A DNA stretch of 64,000 bases, from contig JAMKCH010001612.1 of NCBI GenBank assembly GCA_023653785.1, positions 62,001-126,000 on the forward strand, in the 5' to 3' direction. Shown in pieces: positions 1 to 12,251 of the stretch. The notes under the pieces are model-generated. The model did no database searches. It was given only the letters and a program-made list of their open reading frames with translations, and was not told the origin of the DNA. Each line of letters opens with the position of its first letter. Position 1 is the stretch's first letter. The position numbers were made by a program, and so were the translations under genes. This DNA comes from Ophioderma brevispina. Taxonomy: Eukaryota > Echinodermata > Ophiuroidea > Amphilepidida > Ophiodermatidae.

Positions 1-1235
1 AGAAGAAAATGCCCACCTACTTCTGGAACACCCTTTTATGCAAATTGCATGCAAATTAGGTAAAAAAATCATATTTCTACACATGCAAATTATTGCAGAT
101 TTTACAGGCGTATGCGCTAGGATATTGTTTATTAATTTTTCACAAAATTTTGATGTTGTGGGACCATTGCCGCTTTTTTGATTTTCAACCTCTCGTCTCG
201 TTTGCCTGAAAGGCGCTGAATCCCAATATGAGGAGCTTATAAAACTGCGAAGTGGGACAATGTTTTATGACAAAGGACGAGGGCAACAATACTAATAGTG
301 TGGTGGATTACTTGGCGAACAAAGCATCAAGAATAAGGGGGTTTCATAAGTTAAAAGCAATGCAGGTGATAAAATTAGCTCAAATATCTTGAAAATCTCT
401 GAAAGATACAAATTACAGGTGATGCAAGGTATACGCACCAACCACAACCCATGATGAGGAAGGAGTCATAATAGCCAATAGAGCTTTTGCTTAGAAAAAG
501 AGCGAGAAATAGACCATTCGCGAATATAATAGTCGTCTTGAGTTCAGAGTGCTTGTTTCTGACCATGTCAAGCTGCAGGAGAGACGAGTGGGACATGTAA
601 GGAATTAGGGCAAAGCGAAAGCAGAACAAAAACCATACTCCAGACGACCATCGCAAATGGTCGATTTTGAGCCTTTTATCTTGCATATATGTCAAGTAAA
701 GAATTAAATGGGATTTTTCCTGATTATTCAGTGCCCTTTTAACGTTAAAAAGGAACATAGGCGTACGGTAACTATTTTTCTTTAAATAAAACCACCTGAT
801 GCCTTGTTATATTCGCATGTGTACGAGTCTATCAGCAAGAGATAGTCCAGCGGATAATCTACCGGAGGTATTCGGTCTTTGGGGCATTGAGCTGTATATT
901 GTATTGAGCACTAAAGCCCAATCCAATTGGAATAATTACGTTCAGTACAGGGGAGGAGGGATTTCGCTGGCATCACTGTGTGCCAACGCGTACGGCATCC
1001 GGCAATTTGGAAAATTATCAATCTAATATATCCCTACCGTCCTTTTCAGAAAATGACCACCAACCTGACCATCACCGAAAAATGTAGCGTTAATGTTCTT
1101 GTTCGATTTAGGTGAAATTTCCCCCTAAAACAAGGCAAGCGTCCGCTCCGTGATTTTTGAATGTTAAATATTACTGGACGGGCAACTATATAGCAATTCA
1201 GCTATATTACCTCAAAAGCAGTTTCTCAGCCGTGT
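1..1235. other. No gene recognised
   Basis: I see no convincing exon, repeat or RNA gene here. Open frames at 375-758 and 799-1026 have no recognisable motif and match chance expectation in this AT-rich sequence. Confidence 0.5.
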
Positions 1236-1306
1236 GGACTCGTGGTGTAGTGGTTATCATGATTGCCGCGTACGCAAGCGACCCGGGTTCGATTCCCGAC
1301 GAGTGC
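1236..1306 (+). tRNA. tRNA-like sequence, probably a decayed tRNA or tRNA-derived SINE head
   Basis: The 71-nt segment folds as a cloverleaf. The acceptor arm has 6 of 7 pairs (GGACTCG with CGAGTGC). An A-box-like TGGTGTAGTGG starts at 1243 and a perfect B-box GGTTCGATTCC is centred near 1291. The anticodon stem TTGC/GCAA closes a 7-nt loop, and the T stem has 4 of 5 pairs. If functional, the anticodon position would read CGT (Thr), but the residue before it is G instead of the near-invariant U33. The D stem is weak. These defects suggest a pseudogene or the promoter head of a SINE. It carries an intact-looking internal RNA polymerase III promoter. No T-run terminator lies immediately downstream. 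Confidence 0.5.
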
Positions 1307-1432
1307 TCTTTTGAGGCTTTCTTCTTCTCTGATCTGTCTTTCTTTATAATTGACTAGTTCTTCTTAATAGGTCTAACGACCATTTAAATATACTTTAATG
1401 CGGTTGTGCATACCCTTCAGCACCTATGACTC

Positions 1433-1465
1433 ATATATATATATATATATATATATATCTATATA
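1433..1465. repeat. (TA)n microsatellite
   Basis: An uninterrupted AT/TA dinucleotide run, ending in a short ATCTATATA tail. It abuts the left end of the next inverted-repeat element, whose right end is also followed by TATATATA. Confidence 0.9.
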
Positions 1466-2575
1466 CAGCTGTCCCAATAAAAACTATACAATCCAAACTA
1501 AAAAATTATTAAAAAATATAAAATGTACATTTTTGGCAAATATTTTTACTTTATTTGTTAGACAAGATCCTAAGCTAATCCTAGCTTTTATTCCATTCCC
1601 AATTCGATGCAACCCTAGCGGAGATATTGTCAGTCGAACACAAAGGGATAATATACCACTTGGGCCAGTTTACCCTGAAGGTTCGAGGAAACTTAAAGGT
1701 ATATAAAGCATGTAGCATCATTTGTGGGATTAAACCCTTTTCCAACAACAAGAATATTGTACAGATCAGAGTGAATGCATTATCAGCATTGAAACTAATA
1801 AAAATTATTTTTTAAGTGAGCACCAAATATTATTATGTTGTCGTGAAATGAGGGGACTAACTCTTTTCAGTGGGACAACACTATATTCATGAAAGGCATA
1901 GAAATTTGGGGAAAGCTGACTGCTGAAATGAAACAGTCCACAAATCTGTTGAGGGACAAATGTGTTGGACAACGCTTAATGTGGAGGGACAACGTACCCT
2001 TTCCCCTATTCCCACTGCCTCCAAGATGAGGAATATGGTGAAGAAATCAGTGTTCAACAAAGAGCAATAAAGGAAAAGGATGGTTGGGTTAAAGGTCTCA
2101 GTTTACTTTCAACAAGGGCGTTTTATGGGTTCTTTACCTTCTGCTGAAACCTGAGTAAAGATGAGACAACAAAGACTGTGTGGAATTGAATTTCCCAATG
2201 CTACATGTAATTATTAGCAATTGCTACATCATTTAAAGGTATTAAATTATGTTGTATCACAGAAGCAGCACTTTATATACCGACCTTTTTATTTAATTTT
2301 TTCCCCCAATAAATAAAGAATGTAGTGAGCGTGATTTTCAATGGCAACTTTGTTGATATCAGAGTAGCCGAAATTGGCCCAACAGGTTTTTCAACTCTCT
2401 CAGATAATTAGCAATAACTTTTGAACCAGACCCCCAAATTACACCAACTAAAAATCTTATTGAAAGCTGGAAACACTCCCTAAAAAGTAACTCCAGTAAA
2501 CTTCCAGTTGAGATGAAATTTAATTTTTGGCCAAAAAAATAATCTTGATGTATAGTTTTTTTGGGAGGACAGTCG
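1466..2575. mobile_element. 1.1-kb non-autonomous DNA element with terminal inverted repeats
   Basis: The left end near 1466 (CTGTCCCAATAAAAACTATAC) reappears inverted at the right end near 2540-2575 (GTATAGTTTTTTTGGGAGGACAG in the given strand, read 2550-2572). Both flanks are TATATA tracts, consistent with AT-rich target preference. An internal 120-bp piece (1611-1733) is repeated in opposite orientation at 55650-55775, so the family has at least one other fragment here. No transposase frame is visible. The superfamily is not assigned. Confidence 0.6.
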
Positions 2576-4807
2576 TATATATATATTAAATCTACAAATG
2601 GTATATTAGGGAGACAGTTGAATAATTATTTATCTTATAAGGAGCTCTTATAGTTATTTAAATTAATTAATATTCATATCCTTTGGTTATTCTAGGGATT
2701 CCCTTCATTGCATAATTAATATTCATATCTTTTGACGAAAAACCGCCATTATAAGGAAACGTTAGGGAGACAGTAAATGTCTCCCCCGAAAACGATTCAT
2801 TAGTACATAACACAAGATCGTGTCTCCCAAAGGGGTGCGAGATAGGGATTATATACTTACTATATTTGATACTTACTTGTATGAAAAATAAATAGAAACA
2901 CTGTGAGGAAAAAACACAAAGGTAATAATCCATCACCATTTTAGAAAATAGGGGGTACTTCATGATCGCAGGTGCTCCCATTCATAAGTTTATAGTTATA
3001 CTGCATGGGGCATCTTGGATTTCTAGGCGAAAATTATGTAATAAACCGCCTAATAATGTCATCAGATTCACAATCCTTGGGGTCGACTTACCCGAAAGTG
3101 TCTTTGTACACGATTTAGGTGCTCAGGCTCAAATTGTACTTTTTCAAGATGCGCGGTGGCCACCATCTTGGATGTTTTTGGTAAGCATGATGTGTTGTTG
3201 GAAATGTCAAAGCAAATGTCAGATTCAAAATCGTTGTGGTCGACTTATTCTAAAAAGTGTTTTTTTTTTAAACGATTTAAATGCTCTGTCCAAAACTCCA
3301 TTTTTTCAAAGATGGGCGTTTGGCGGCCATCACTTTTAAAAGACTTAAAAAAAGGTCAGTGGTCTAGGTCCCGATCTTTAGTTAACGGACTACCGCCCCC
3401 AATAAGTTCAAAGTAATTCGAGGGTGAATATTATCTAATAATCAGATTTTGTTGAAATTGGTGTTAAATAATTGCTCTAATTCTACTGAAAACAGGAAAA
3501 TGCATTTTAACTATTTGGATGACACTCGGCTAGACAATTTTTTGGGTCCAGTTTTTAGTGACCTTGTATAAACCATGAAGATCCTTGTTACAATTGTTAC
3601 ACCTCTAAGTATGTAACACAAAACACGTAAAATAAAGAAAACGAACAATTTGGACACCAGTTTCAACAAACTCAGAGCATTGGCAAGTTGAAAACAGGAT
3701 GACCTTGAGCTTCAGAATAGACAAACTATACCTTTTTCGAGACCACGTATTATTAATGAATTAATTACATTTAGAAACAGTTGATCTATCTCACAAAATT
3801 TCCCCTGTATTAATTTATCCCATATTACTAACATTTCCCCCAACATTTCCCAGAGGGTTGGACCCAAAATGACGATTTAGCATATTATAATATAGAAAAC
3901 ATCTTCAGCCTGTTCCCCAAAGCTTGGAATAGGATCCTCATTAAGACCTTACATTACGTGCCATACACAAATGGAGAAAACCAAGACAGATGACTCTTCG
4001 TCATTCCATCATAAGAGACACCCATTAGATTTCCGGGGGAAGTTGAATATTTTTAATTTACTTTTGTTTTGAGGTGAGTGGGAGAAGTTTTTATTTTACG
4101 AGTAGGACAATTTTTTTGTGTCTCTTGGAGGAGCACGTTATACACTAGCAAGAATTTTAATTAACCAATGTTCAGTCTCCAGATGTTTCAATTCAGAATT
4201 CTGTTTTACCATGAAACCGCTCTATATGTGCTCAATAACTGCTGATCAGAACGTCTCCTTTTAATTTTTTCAATTACTGTGTAATATAGGTCACATCCTG
4301 GATGTCATGGCAACTGATCGAAAATCCAGCCACGTGGTTTTCTCCAAAAAGTCATACTGTGGGGCTTTACGTTTGTTTAAAAGGCCAAGGCCTCTGGGCT
4401 ATTCCCGGTTAACCTCTTTAGAATTTATACTTTGACCTCACATGACTTTGATCTTGGCAATGAACTTTGACTCAATCAACATATGAGGGATCCAATGAGC
4501 GGGATCCCATGTTGCAACATATGACACAAGTTGGTCAATTGAACTTCAACGCGTTCAATGAGGGATTTAAACAAATAAATTAGTGAAACCAAACAATCAC
4601 AAACCAAATACAATTACACACACACGCACAACGGATGCTAAGTGGTCCTGCCCACAAAAACTGTTTACAGACCTTGTAACTAAAGGGACCAAAATGGTAA
4701 CAAGTTATACGAACACTAAGCGCCCGTCCCACGACTTCTTAAAACGGGCTTGACAAAGACTAACAAAAAACGAGCGAGTTGTCGGATGCTGTTTTGCACC
4801 ACCTTAC
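2576..4807. other. No gene; one diverged repeat copy at 3430-3790
   Basis: No gene recognised. The part from 3430 to 3790 is a diverged relative of the long-inverted-repeat family described at 53886 and 55776. Shared landmarks are AATGCATTTTAACT near 3500 and ACCAGTTTCAACAAA near 3656. Two short direct copies of AATTAATATTCATATC occur at 2660-2730. Confidence 0.4.
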
Positions 4808-4872
4808 CGGGGGGGGGGGGTTTGGGGGGGGGGGGGGTTTTGGTTTTGGGGGGCGGGGTGGGTGGGGGGGGG
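4808..4872 (+). repeat. G-rich tract with quadruplex potential
   Basis: About 65 bases consist almost only of G and T, with at least five runs of five or more G separated by TTT, TTTT or T. Such a strand can form G-quadruplexes. It may equally be a hard-to-sequence low-complexity tract whose length is uncertain. Confidence 0.85.
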
Positions 4873-5289
4873 TCAAAGTTATCAATTATTAAAAAATATT
4901 AGAACTGTTCACTACGTAAGTTAAAAACGTCACGCTCATCATAGCAATTACGGACCTAGCTCGCGATTTTCGAAGGCCACATTAAATCTGCAAAAAAACA
5001 TCGTGCGTGATCTTGCGACGGTAAACTTTCTAAACAAACCAATCCCGGATGACGTTATTGTGCCTAAGGGATCAATATATAACCCCCAAACACAGGGTCG
5101 TTTCTGGCGAAATCAACGAGGTGTACATAGTAATGGACTTGGGCAGTAACATTTAGCGTCTGCCAGTGAGCTCGTTGAATTAAAAGGCAGCTAGTCTTTT
5201 ATTAATCAATCCCATAGGCAGGGGAATGTAGTGAAGGATTTTGCGGCTTCCGGATTATAAAAGTGTGAATTTTGGCCACAATAGTACTT
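4873..5289. other. No feature recognised
   Basis: Nothing recognisable: no long open frame, inverted repeat or RNA signature was found. Confidence 0.5.
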
Positions 5290-6335
5290 TAGGTATTGAT
5301 AATCCATAAAAAATGATTGAAGCACGTGCCCACCCCCCTTAATGGACCCAAGCTGGGCTTCAAGGTTATATATACAAGGGGTCATTTTTTTTTAAATGCT
5401 TCAAAATGTGTGAAAAGAACACATGATGTTTGTCTGAATTGGTTACCAAGATTCCAAAAGGGTATAGTTTCCAGTATCGCGGCTTATAGTTTCGGAGTTA
5501 TTGTGTAAAAATGCTTGAAATGGTGAAAAAGTCAATTTTGTGTGTACAGGGTCAAAACTGAAAAATACTTTGATTCAGGTAATATGTGGTGCAAGATTGT
5601 TTCACTAGGCTTAAAGGATTGAAATAAAGAATATGGTTGCCTATGTGTATGCTTAGTTCCCATGTTATCCAGTAAAATAGTCCAGGTCAATGGAATCCAA
5701 TAGGTGTCAATAGGCTCATTATGAGCTAAAAACCAACAACTGAACTCGTTTTTTCAAAAATTGGAGCAAACCTTTAGTTTTGCCCCTGTACAAACAAAGA
5801 TTGCCGTTTCACCATTTTACAGTTATTACTAAAATATCAATATCTATATAACGCCTTTTCCAACAGATACAAACCGCTGTTGCCTATTATTATTAGCTTG
5901 CCTTCAGGAAATCGTCATAATCATTTCGCTTTACATAGACGGCAGCCGGCCAAGCGCACATCCTATATCAGCACTTAGATTATAGCCCCCATAAAAACTC
6001 CCCAGCATTCGCTTGGGGACACAAAACACGTTGACCACAGTTGGCTCGACTCAAGATTTAACGGTATCATGATCACATTCCTGCGGCTTTTCCACTAGAC
6101 CCCACGTGCTCTGACTTACACCACACGATTTTACCCCATAATTCCAAAACTATAAGCCCATAGGTAGTATAAACTAACCGTTTTGGAATCATGTTGATAC
6201 CAGACAAACATCATGGTTGCGCTTTGAACACAATCGAATATGTTAAAATTTACCCCTGTGTAACCTTGAAATCCAAGCTGGGGCCACGGAAGGGGGTGCG
6301 AGTGTTCCATCATTTTTTTTATTATCAATGTATAA
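5290..6335. mobile_element. Long-inverted-repeat (foldback) element, TTGATAAT-ended family, copy 1
   Basis: The stretch 5296-5530 is repeated inverted at 6125-6330. Both arms start with TTGATAAT and share AACATCATG/CATGATGTTTGTCTG, ATTCCAAAA and GGCTTATAGTTT. The unmatched centre includes about 285 bp (5845-6125) that look like a later insertion. The open frame 6131-6424 (minus) lies in the right arm and is not a gene. Copy 2 at 12252-12899 has the same ends; 32030-32705 and 45000-45470 are diverged relatives. Confidence 0.6.
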
Positions 6336-6455
6336 AGTATTTGTGTACCAAAATTCACAATGTTATCCAGATTTGCACACTCACATAGATTGTGCATTAC
6401 AGTCCCCACTACTTGGTAACGCATGGCTTGAGACGTGGAGAGTATTTCTGGAGTT

Positions 6456-6624
6456 AACTATGGCGTTACAATTATGCATCCACCAAGGAACACAGTTCAT
6501 GGGTTGTGGGAACTGACTTTGTTGTGACCTGGTATCATGAACATCATACCCAAAAAACCCAGAGGGTGTATTTCTAAATACGGTTACTGAAACTAGTGCC
6601 AGGGAGAGTTACTAGCTCATAGGG
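6456..6624 (+). mobile_element. CACTA-type MITE, decayed copy
   Basis: Related to the two better copies at 43014-43213 and 46171-46373. It shares the order of landmarks: a terminal CTATGGCGTTACAAT, then ACACAGTTCATGGGTTGT, CATACCC and a terminal ACTAGCTCATAG. Its ends are eroded. It has the orientation of the 46-kb copy. Confidence 0.55.
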
Positions 6625-8124
6625 AGTGGCTTATGACCCGTGCCACGCAACACTGACCATGGAGGTAGGAGAGAAGGAGGAAAGCGCTTCCCAAATCCCT
6701 TTGGGACCGATGATCATCGCCAGCGCTCGTAAAAACAGGTCGTTTAAAACTATTGTTGGGTACAATAACAACACGAAATCAATATTGATGCTGAATGTGT
6801 GTGCACCCAACATTGCTCGATGTACAAGTTAAGCAGATAGCGGGACTATATTGTAAGAAATTGTGAAGTTCTTTATAAAAGCAGAAACTTGGCTAATTAC
6901 GTTTTATTGCAAAACGCAATAACCTGATTTAACACCAGGAATGATTTTTCTGATACCCTTTTGGGTTGCCTGTTTACCGATTGTATGGGAACCATTCGTC
7001 CTTCACCCTTTTGTCTTCCACAACCCAATCAGGGGTGTTGTATTTTCGGGAAGCTGACCGGCTTTCTTGGAAATGGTCACTTCGCTATTTGCCACCAGGG
7101 GGTCTAGTCGCCTTTCTGTGCTTGTGGACAATTATAAAAATTTCTCTCCCTCCCTACCATGTGTGTGGTAGGACCAGCAGAAGGTTTTTAATTTCCTCCA
7201 ATTAGGTCCTTTATTGGGTTAGTGGTAGATTTGCCTATGGCTTTTTACTTATTGACCTTTTGTAATTTTGTAATTAGGAATTTGGAGGTTGTTTTATCTA
7301 CGATTATGTAGATAGAATCTTTGTTTTGTGCGGGGAAAATTAAGGAAATTGGGTCATTTAATGGATATGAACCTTAATAAATTGAAACTTGAAGCATATA
7401 TGTATAAATAAAATTGGATGGTAACTTACGTTAGGCTAGTGGATAGGTCAGATCCTCTAGCAAAACTAGTTGTAAATCTATGTATTTCAAAAAGGATCTA
7501 ATTGGGATTTCAAGTGTGAAGTTAGGTTAATTATTGGATCGTTACCTTCTTTGGCAAATTGGCTGGGGGGTAGGAACACACCGGCTTGTATATTAATAGT
7601 CGCAGTGTGCAAAAAATTAGTTGTAACAGGAACTTCGATTGTGTAGTTGGCCTGTTCATTCCGCGGGACTTCTTTTGCAAAATTGTGAGGAGTGGGAAAC
7701 CTCAGTGGTTTAGTATATTGCTGGTCGCTGAGAGGTTTTGGAATTGGAAAGAAACTGGAATTTGGATACATAAATATTTGTAAGACTTTGATTTGGATTG
7801 GAATAAATGGGTTTTGATTTGGAATTGGAAACCCCCTGGCCTTTTGGCTCCCTCCCTCTTCGCCCCTCCTTTGCTTTGGGCTTATGCCCCTCCCTTGAGC
7901 GTTTTGATTTGGAATTGGAAATAAATAGGAGACTACCTCCTGACAAATATGATTCCACCTTCCTATCGCATTGCTCCTGTGTTTCATTCTCGGGGGGGTG
8001 GTACCTTTTACAATTAAATACTGATTATTGATTATTTTTAGACATGGAACCACGTCACCGTCAATCATCTCAAGGTAAAACAAGGTCATTTGGGGTCATT
8101 TGAGATCATTTGAGGTCAATTATT
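6625..8124. other. No confident gene; 200-codon open frame 7487-8089 (minus) of doubtful meaning
   Basis: The frame 7487-8089 on the minus strand is open for 200 codons. It is rich in Asn, Pro and Gln and repeats FPIPNQN two to three times, because the DNA holds three or four copies of GATTTGGAATTGGAAA (7735-7926). There is no signal peptide, membrane helix or known motif. The repeats explain much of the openness, so I do not call a gene. Nothing else is recognisable in this stretch. Confidence 0.35.
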
Positions 8125-8370
8125 AAAAGTAGGAGAGAGCATGTTCCTAAGGCTAAGATGAGTTACATTGATTCTAGTTTTTACTCGTACTTTCAGCTTT
8201 TAAAAAACTTGAATGTTTTGTAACGCCGTATTTCTTAAAGTATGATATTTGGAGACGAAATCTAACATGAATTGGGAAGAAAAAATGCCGTATCTAAACA
8301 ATTACGCCAAACTTGACAGTGCCCGAAGTTGCCCTTTTTTGCAATTTTGTCCCGAAGTTGCCACATTTTA
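8125..8370. repeat. Dispersed inverted repeat, left copy (partner 10470-10680)
   Basis: This segment returns in inverted orientation at 10470-10680. Shared landmarks include GATGAGTTACATTGATTCTAG, TTTTGTAACGCCG, AAAGTATGAT, GAATTGGGAAGAAAAAATG and AACTTGACAGTGCC. The two copies are roughly 85-90 percent alike by eye and lie about 2.1 kb apart. They are either two members of one repeat family or the arms of a larger element whose outer ends I could not define. Confidence 0.6.
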
Positions 8371-8469
8371 GTGAAATATGAGACCCTTGGCGATTGTTAA
8401 AATGGAGTCCCATGCCAAGTTACCTCAAGATCTTTGTAAGTACAATTGATGCAATGTGATGCATGAATA

Positions 8470-8543
8470 TGACATTAACAATGATGCACATGCATCAATG
8501 ACATTAACAATGATGCACATGCATCAATGACATTAACAATGAT
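8470..8543 (+). repeat. 29-bp tandem repeat, 2.5 copies
   Basis: The unit starts TGACATTAACAATGATGCAC and begins at 8470, 8499 and 8528. The first two units are identical; the third is partial. The embedded ATGCACATGCAT is nearly palindromic. Confidence 0.9.
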
Positions 8544-8910
8544 CTCGTAGTACGTTGTTATTTGCCAATGTTATCAAAATCTATTTTATAGTATTCATGT
8601 TTTTAGGAAATATCGATGAATAAATTCTGTTATCAATGGAGCATATTCAACGAGTAGGCCTAGGGCTAGGCCGGCCCTATAATCACTTTTATTTGCCTTT
8701 TGGTTTTCAACACCTCTTAGTGGCAAGGGGGCTGAGGGCAACATTTCGCAGAGGGTACTGTCGGGATGAAGAATGGGATTCGCATATTACCTACTTGAGG
8801 CATATTTTTTGGGGGGGAGAGTAAAGCACCCAATAAATGGTCAACCTCAATCATTTAAGACGGTTTCTGAACAAGTGTATCACCAGAAATGGGTTTTTGG
8901 GGTATGTCGC

Positions 8911-9441
8911 GCAATAATGGCACATTTTTTGAAGAGCGCCCCCAATTGTCAAAATTTTTTGATATTTGCAGAGTTACGTTGGAAATTCTCTAGGTGAACA
9001 TATAAACCTGCGAACGAGAATGCTAAAAATGTGTATTTATCATAAACTAAGCGATTTTGTCATTAGAATTGGGATCCCAGATTGGAGCTTCCGGCATAGC
9101 AGAATGCTACGTTTATGTCCGTCCATTGAAATAGTGCCAGCTTGAGCAAATAACCTCTAATTGCTTGCCTGAACCATTAACACAACTAATGGATGAGCGT
9201 AGACACGTACACGGCGCTGTTTCCCGGCTATTTCACCTTGGAAGGCTGTTTCCAGTAGGTATTGAATTATTATCGGATCTCCTATAATTATTCTAATTAC
9301 AAATTCTTTCCTTTGTGACACATAGACATTTTCGACTTGAACCATTCACCGGTATACTTTACTAGCCGATACCAAGCAACTATGTAAAAATCTCAAAAAT
9401 TCTTAAAAATTGGGGGTCGCTCTAAAAAAGTGCTTTTGCTT
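8911..9441 (-). mobile_element. TTAA-type MITE of about 540 bp, copy 1 (inverted orientation)
   Basis: The termini are GCACATTTTTTGAAGAGCGC on the left and a matching inverted end GGGGGTCGCTCTAAAAAAGT on the right. The interior matches, in reverse, the copies at 19052-19592 and 29376-29907, for example AGCCGGGAAA, GGACGGACATAAACG and AACCTCTAA. The flanking TTAA is no longer visible here. No coding frame. Confidence 0.75.
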
Positions 9442-10469
9442 TGTAATAGAGCTTCCTCCTTCTCTCCTACCCTCTATGGCCCATTTGTAACTCAATTGGA
9501 GTGTTTCTGCCTCATAAAAATCGCAAGATTCCTTTAAAATGCATACCGCTGCGGTGTGTTCTACCTTGCCCTATTTGGACCTGCTACCCCCTTCATGACC
9601 CCAAACTATGTATTCATGCCCCCAGACTCAGCACTATGATTTTCCCTTTAAAATGTTACCGTCACAGTGTTAAAAGTATAAAATATAAACCGATTGTTCT
9701 ATTTTGTGGCTTGTTTGGTGATTAAAATGTGATATGACTTGTAGCATATTCAAACAAATCCCGAATGTATCCCCAGTGAGTTCAATGTCCCTGTTCTCTT
9801 CATGAAATGTTCATGGTTTATGTTAATGTATTAAGCTTAAAGAGATAAGAGAACTTTCGCAGCAAAATATCCCCTCCCATTTTTTAACAATTATTACCAA
9901 TATTTAAATCAACCTGGAGGGAATAAGCCCGTAAAAGCCATCTTCATGTATAATATGCTTTTGTATTTTCTGTCCGTGCATGACGGATATCCGATATGTC
10001 TTTATTAATGGGCCGATCAGGACAGCAGGCAAGTTCAAAACTTACTTTTTTGTTTTCTTTTCTTTGTTCAATAACCTCGGAAATGTCCTCGATTGGTATT
10101 CTTTTTAAAAAAACAACAAAGTGCAAATTTTATAACAAATTTGTATCCTCAGAAAATCTCCTCGTGTCCTTTAAATGAAGAACGACCCTCGTTGTTAAGT
10201 CCGCAATTGTATGTCACAAATAGATCGATGAAAATGTTTATAATGGTTAGAGTTATGCAACCTTATTCTGCATGTTTTAATGTATTTTGACCTCATTTGA
10301 CCTTTTGTGACTCTAGGTGACATTGAACTTGACCTGTGGAGTTGGTTCCAATCCACTTTTTTTCCAATTTAATTCTCTACCTCTCTGCCCAAGTTGATGC
10401 TTTTATAACAAAATGCACACTTTTTACCATATCTTCTTAACTAACATTACAATGCTGTGGTAAATCTGA
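9442..10469. other. No gene recognised
   Basis: No gene or clear repeat. The open frames 9501-9725 and 9996-10290 lack recognisable motifs. Confidence 0.5.
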
Positions 10470-10680
10470 CCACTTTGGACAAAATTGAGAAAACGGGCAA
10501 CTTCTGGCACTGTCAAGTTTAAGTGTCATGTTTAGATAAGGCGCATTTTTTCTTCCCAATTCAATTAGATTTCGTCTCAAACATCATACTTTAAGAAATC
10601 CGGCGTTACAAAACATCCAAGTTTCAAAACTAGAATCAATGTAACTCATCTTAGAACATGCCTATCTCCGATGTTTTTGG
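10470..10680. repeat. Dispersed inverted repeat, right copy
   Basis: Reverse complement of 8125-8370, described there. Its left flank is rich in TGACCT-like words (10275-10340). Confidence 0.6.
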
Positions 10681-12171
10681 ACTGTTATGACGTCCCGTGT
10701 ACGCCTACGGTCAAATACCTTTCAACACAATAAATGAAGCGTGTCACAAGTGAATTATATATATAAACAGTTTTTAATGATCTTACTTGATTTGGTTCAA
10801 GAATTTGGTAGTCCAAAACATTACTAAATCAAAATTAACACAATTAACACAATTATAACTGATACTTAATGTTCACAAGAGAGGCGTTGCAGTTCAACGA
10901 TAATATGCCTTACAGCGAATACTCCAAAATGACAGCGCACAAGTTCAATACAAAACTCAGGTAATAATTCCAAGGAATCTTCTCAGTCCTGAAGGTAATG
11001 GCTGTCGCAGCATTTTCAAGACGACGGGGCCTTTCCTCGACGACAAATGGTCCACAATAATAAAATCCAGTAATATACCACATCAGTCTGTCGCTCTGTC
11101 CGCATATAGGACCACAAATTGGAATCCTGCTTTGATTCCAACACTGAGCTCTTGGCTTAAAGCGACAGCAGACAATTTAGCTATCAAGCTCAGGCGGCCA
11201 TCCAAATATGAAATCCTGGCACTAGATGTAGAACTCAAATCTACTATTATTGTAGAGTAAAACTAGTCTCTAATTATACTGTTAGCTCCAGAGCTCTAGT
11301 TAAGCTCCTCTGATTTCAACGGCTGGCAGAGAGTCCTTCCCGTGATAGTATTTAACTACTCACAGGATAGATTCCCCTTTCTAACATAATCATTACATCG
11401 TCTTAACTGCAATAAACATGACCTTTTTGGCCAACCCATCAATCAGATTTCACATCTAAATTTCATCACTCTATAATATACTTTGTTGGGGATTTCCCAA
11501 GATTCTGCAATGTTTTGATCTCAAAACTCAACAGTTTCTAAGTTTAGCATCCTTGGGGAATTCCCCACTTATTGTGCAATCTAAACCAGGTTTTGCAACT
11601 TGGCAAAAACAACTCTTGGGATCCCCTTTTCTCTCTTTATATTAAACAAAATACTTTTCCTCCGTGAGTAAAGTTCTCAAATAAATTGAGAAAATAATAT
11701 TTTTTAAAGTTAATCAGAAAAATGGAGGCCATATACCAGGATTTGAGGTCTGAAATACTCAGAAAGTTCGGCTGTAATCGAATCAATCTCTTTGTTTTTG
11801 TCTTCACATGTAAACAAACACGCGCATCGGGATATACCTTTACTGCGCACAGTCATATCTTGTTCAACTGAGCGTGCCCCGCTTCGGTCGGCGCTGATCA
11901 TGGTAACATGAGAGAGTACTCCCTTTGCGAGAAGTGGCCTTTGTTGGTCTATGCTTTTACAATTAGTTGCCAATAGTATATTGGGATAATCGGCGGTGCG
12001 TATGCATTTAGGAGAGCTTTCTCCTTCTCTCCTACCTCCCTGCACTGACATAGTGGCAGAACAGTCGACCGCTTATTCGTCAAAAAACATTTTCCAATGG
12101 GAAAATAATTACGCTGCGTGGATCGTGTTCAACGGATTGGTATTTAATTCCGTAATTTAATACATCAGTGA
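10681..12171. other. No confident gene; open frame 11710-12051 (minus)
   Basis: The 113-codon minus-strand frame 11710-12051 starts with ATG and is moderately charged, but has no motif I recognise. Its first codons overlap a GGAGGTAGGAGAGAAGGAG-like word also seen near 6661 and, inverted, near 9455, so it probably crosses a repeat. The rest of the stretch shows nothing. Confidence 0.35.
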
Positions 12172-12193
12172 CGTGGCTGTATGCACAGCCACG
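12172..12193. repeat. 9-bp perfect hairpin
   Basis: CGTGGCTGT is followed by a 4-base loop and ACAGCCACG. It is isolated and no function is evident. Confidence 0.7.
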
Positions 12194-12251
12194 CATGTGA
12201 TGTGCTAATGCTGGATCAAATTGGGAATTTTGGTTCACAAGTAGTTTATGC

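Noticed and set aside
7487..8089. 200-codon open frame on the minus strand
   Set aside because: Its openness is largely due to repeated GATTTGGAATTGGAAA words; no domain, signal or membrane segment.
8460..8543. Short tandem repeats considered as CRISPR-like
   Set aside because: Direct tandem units without spacers, in a eukaryotic context.
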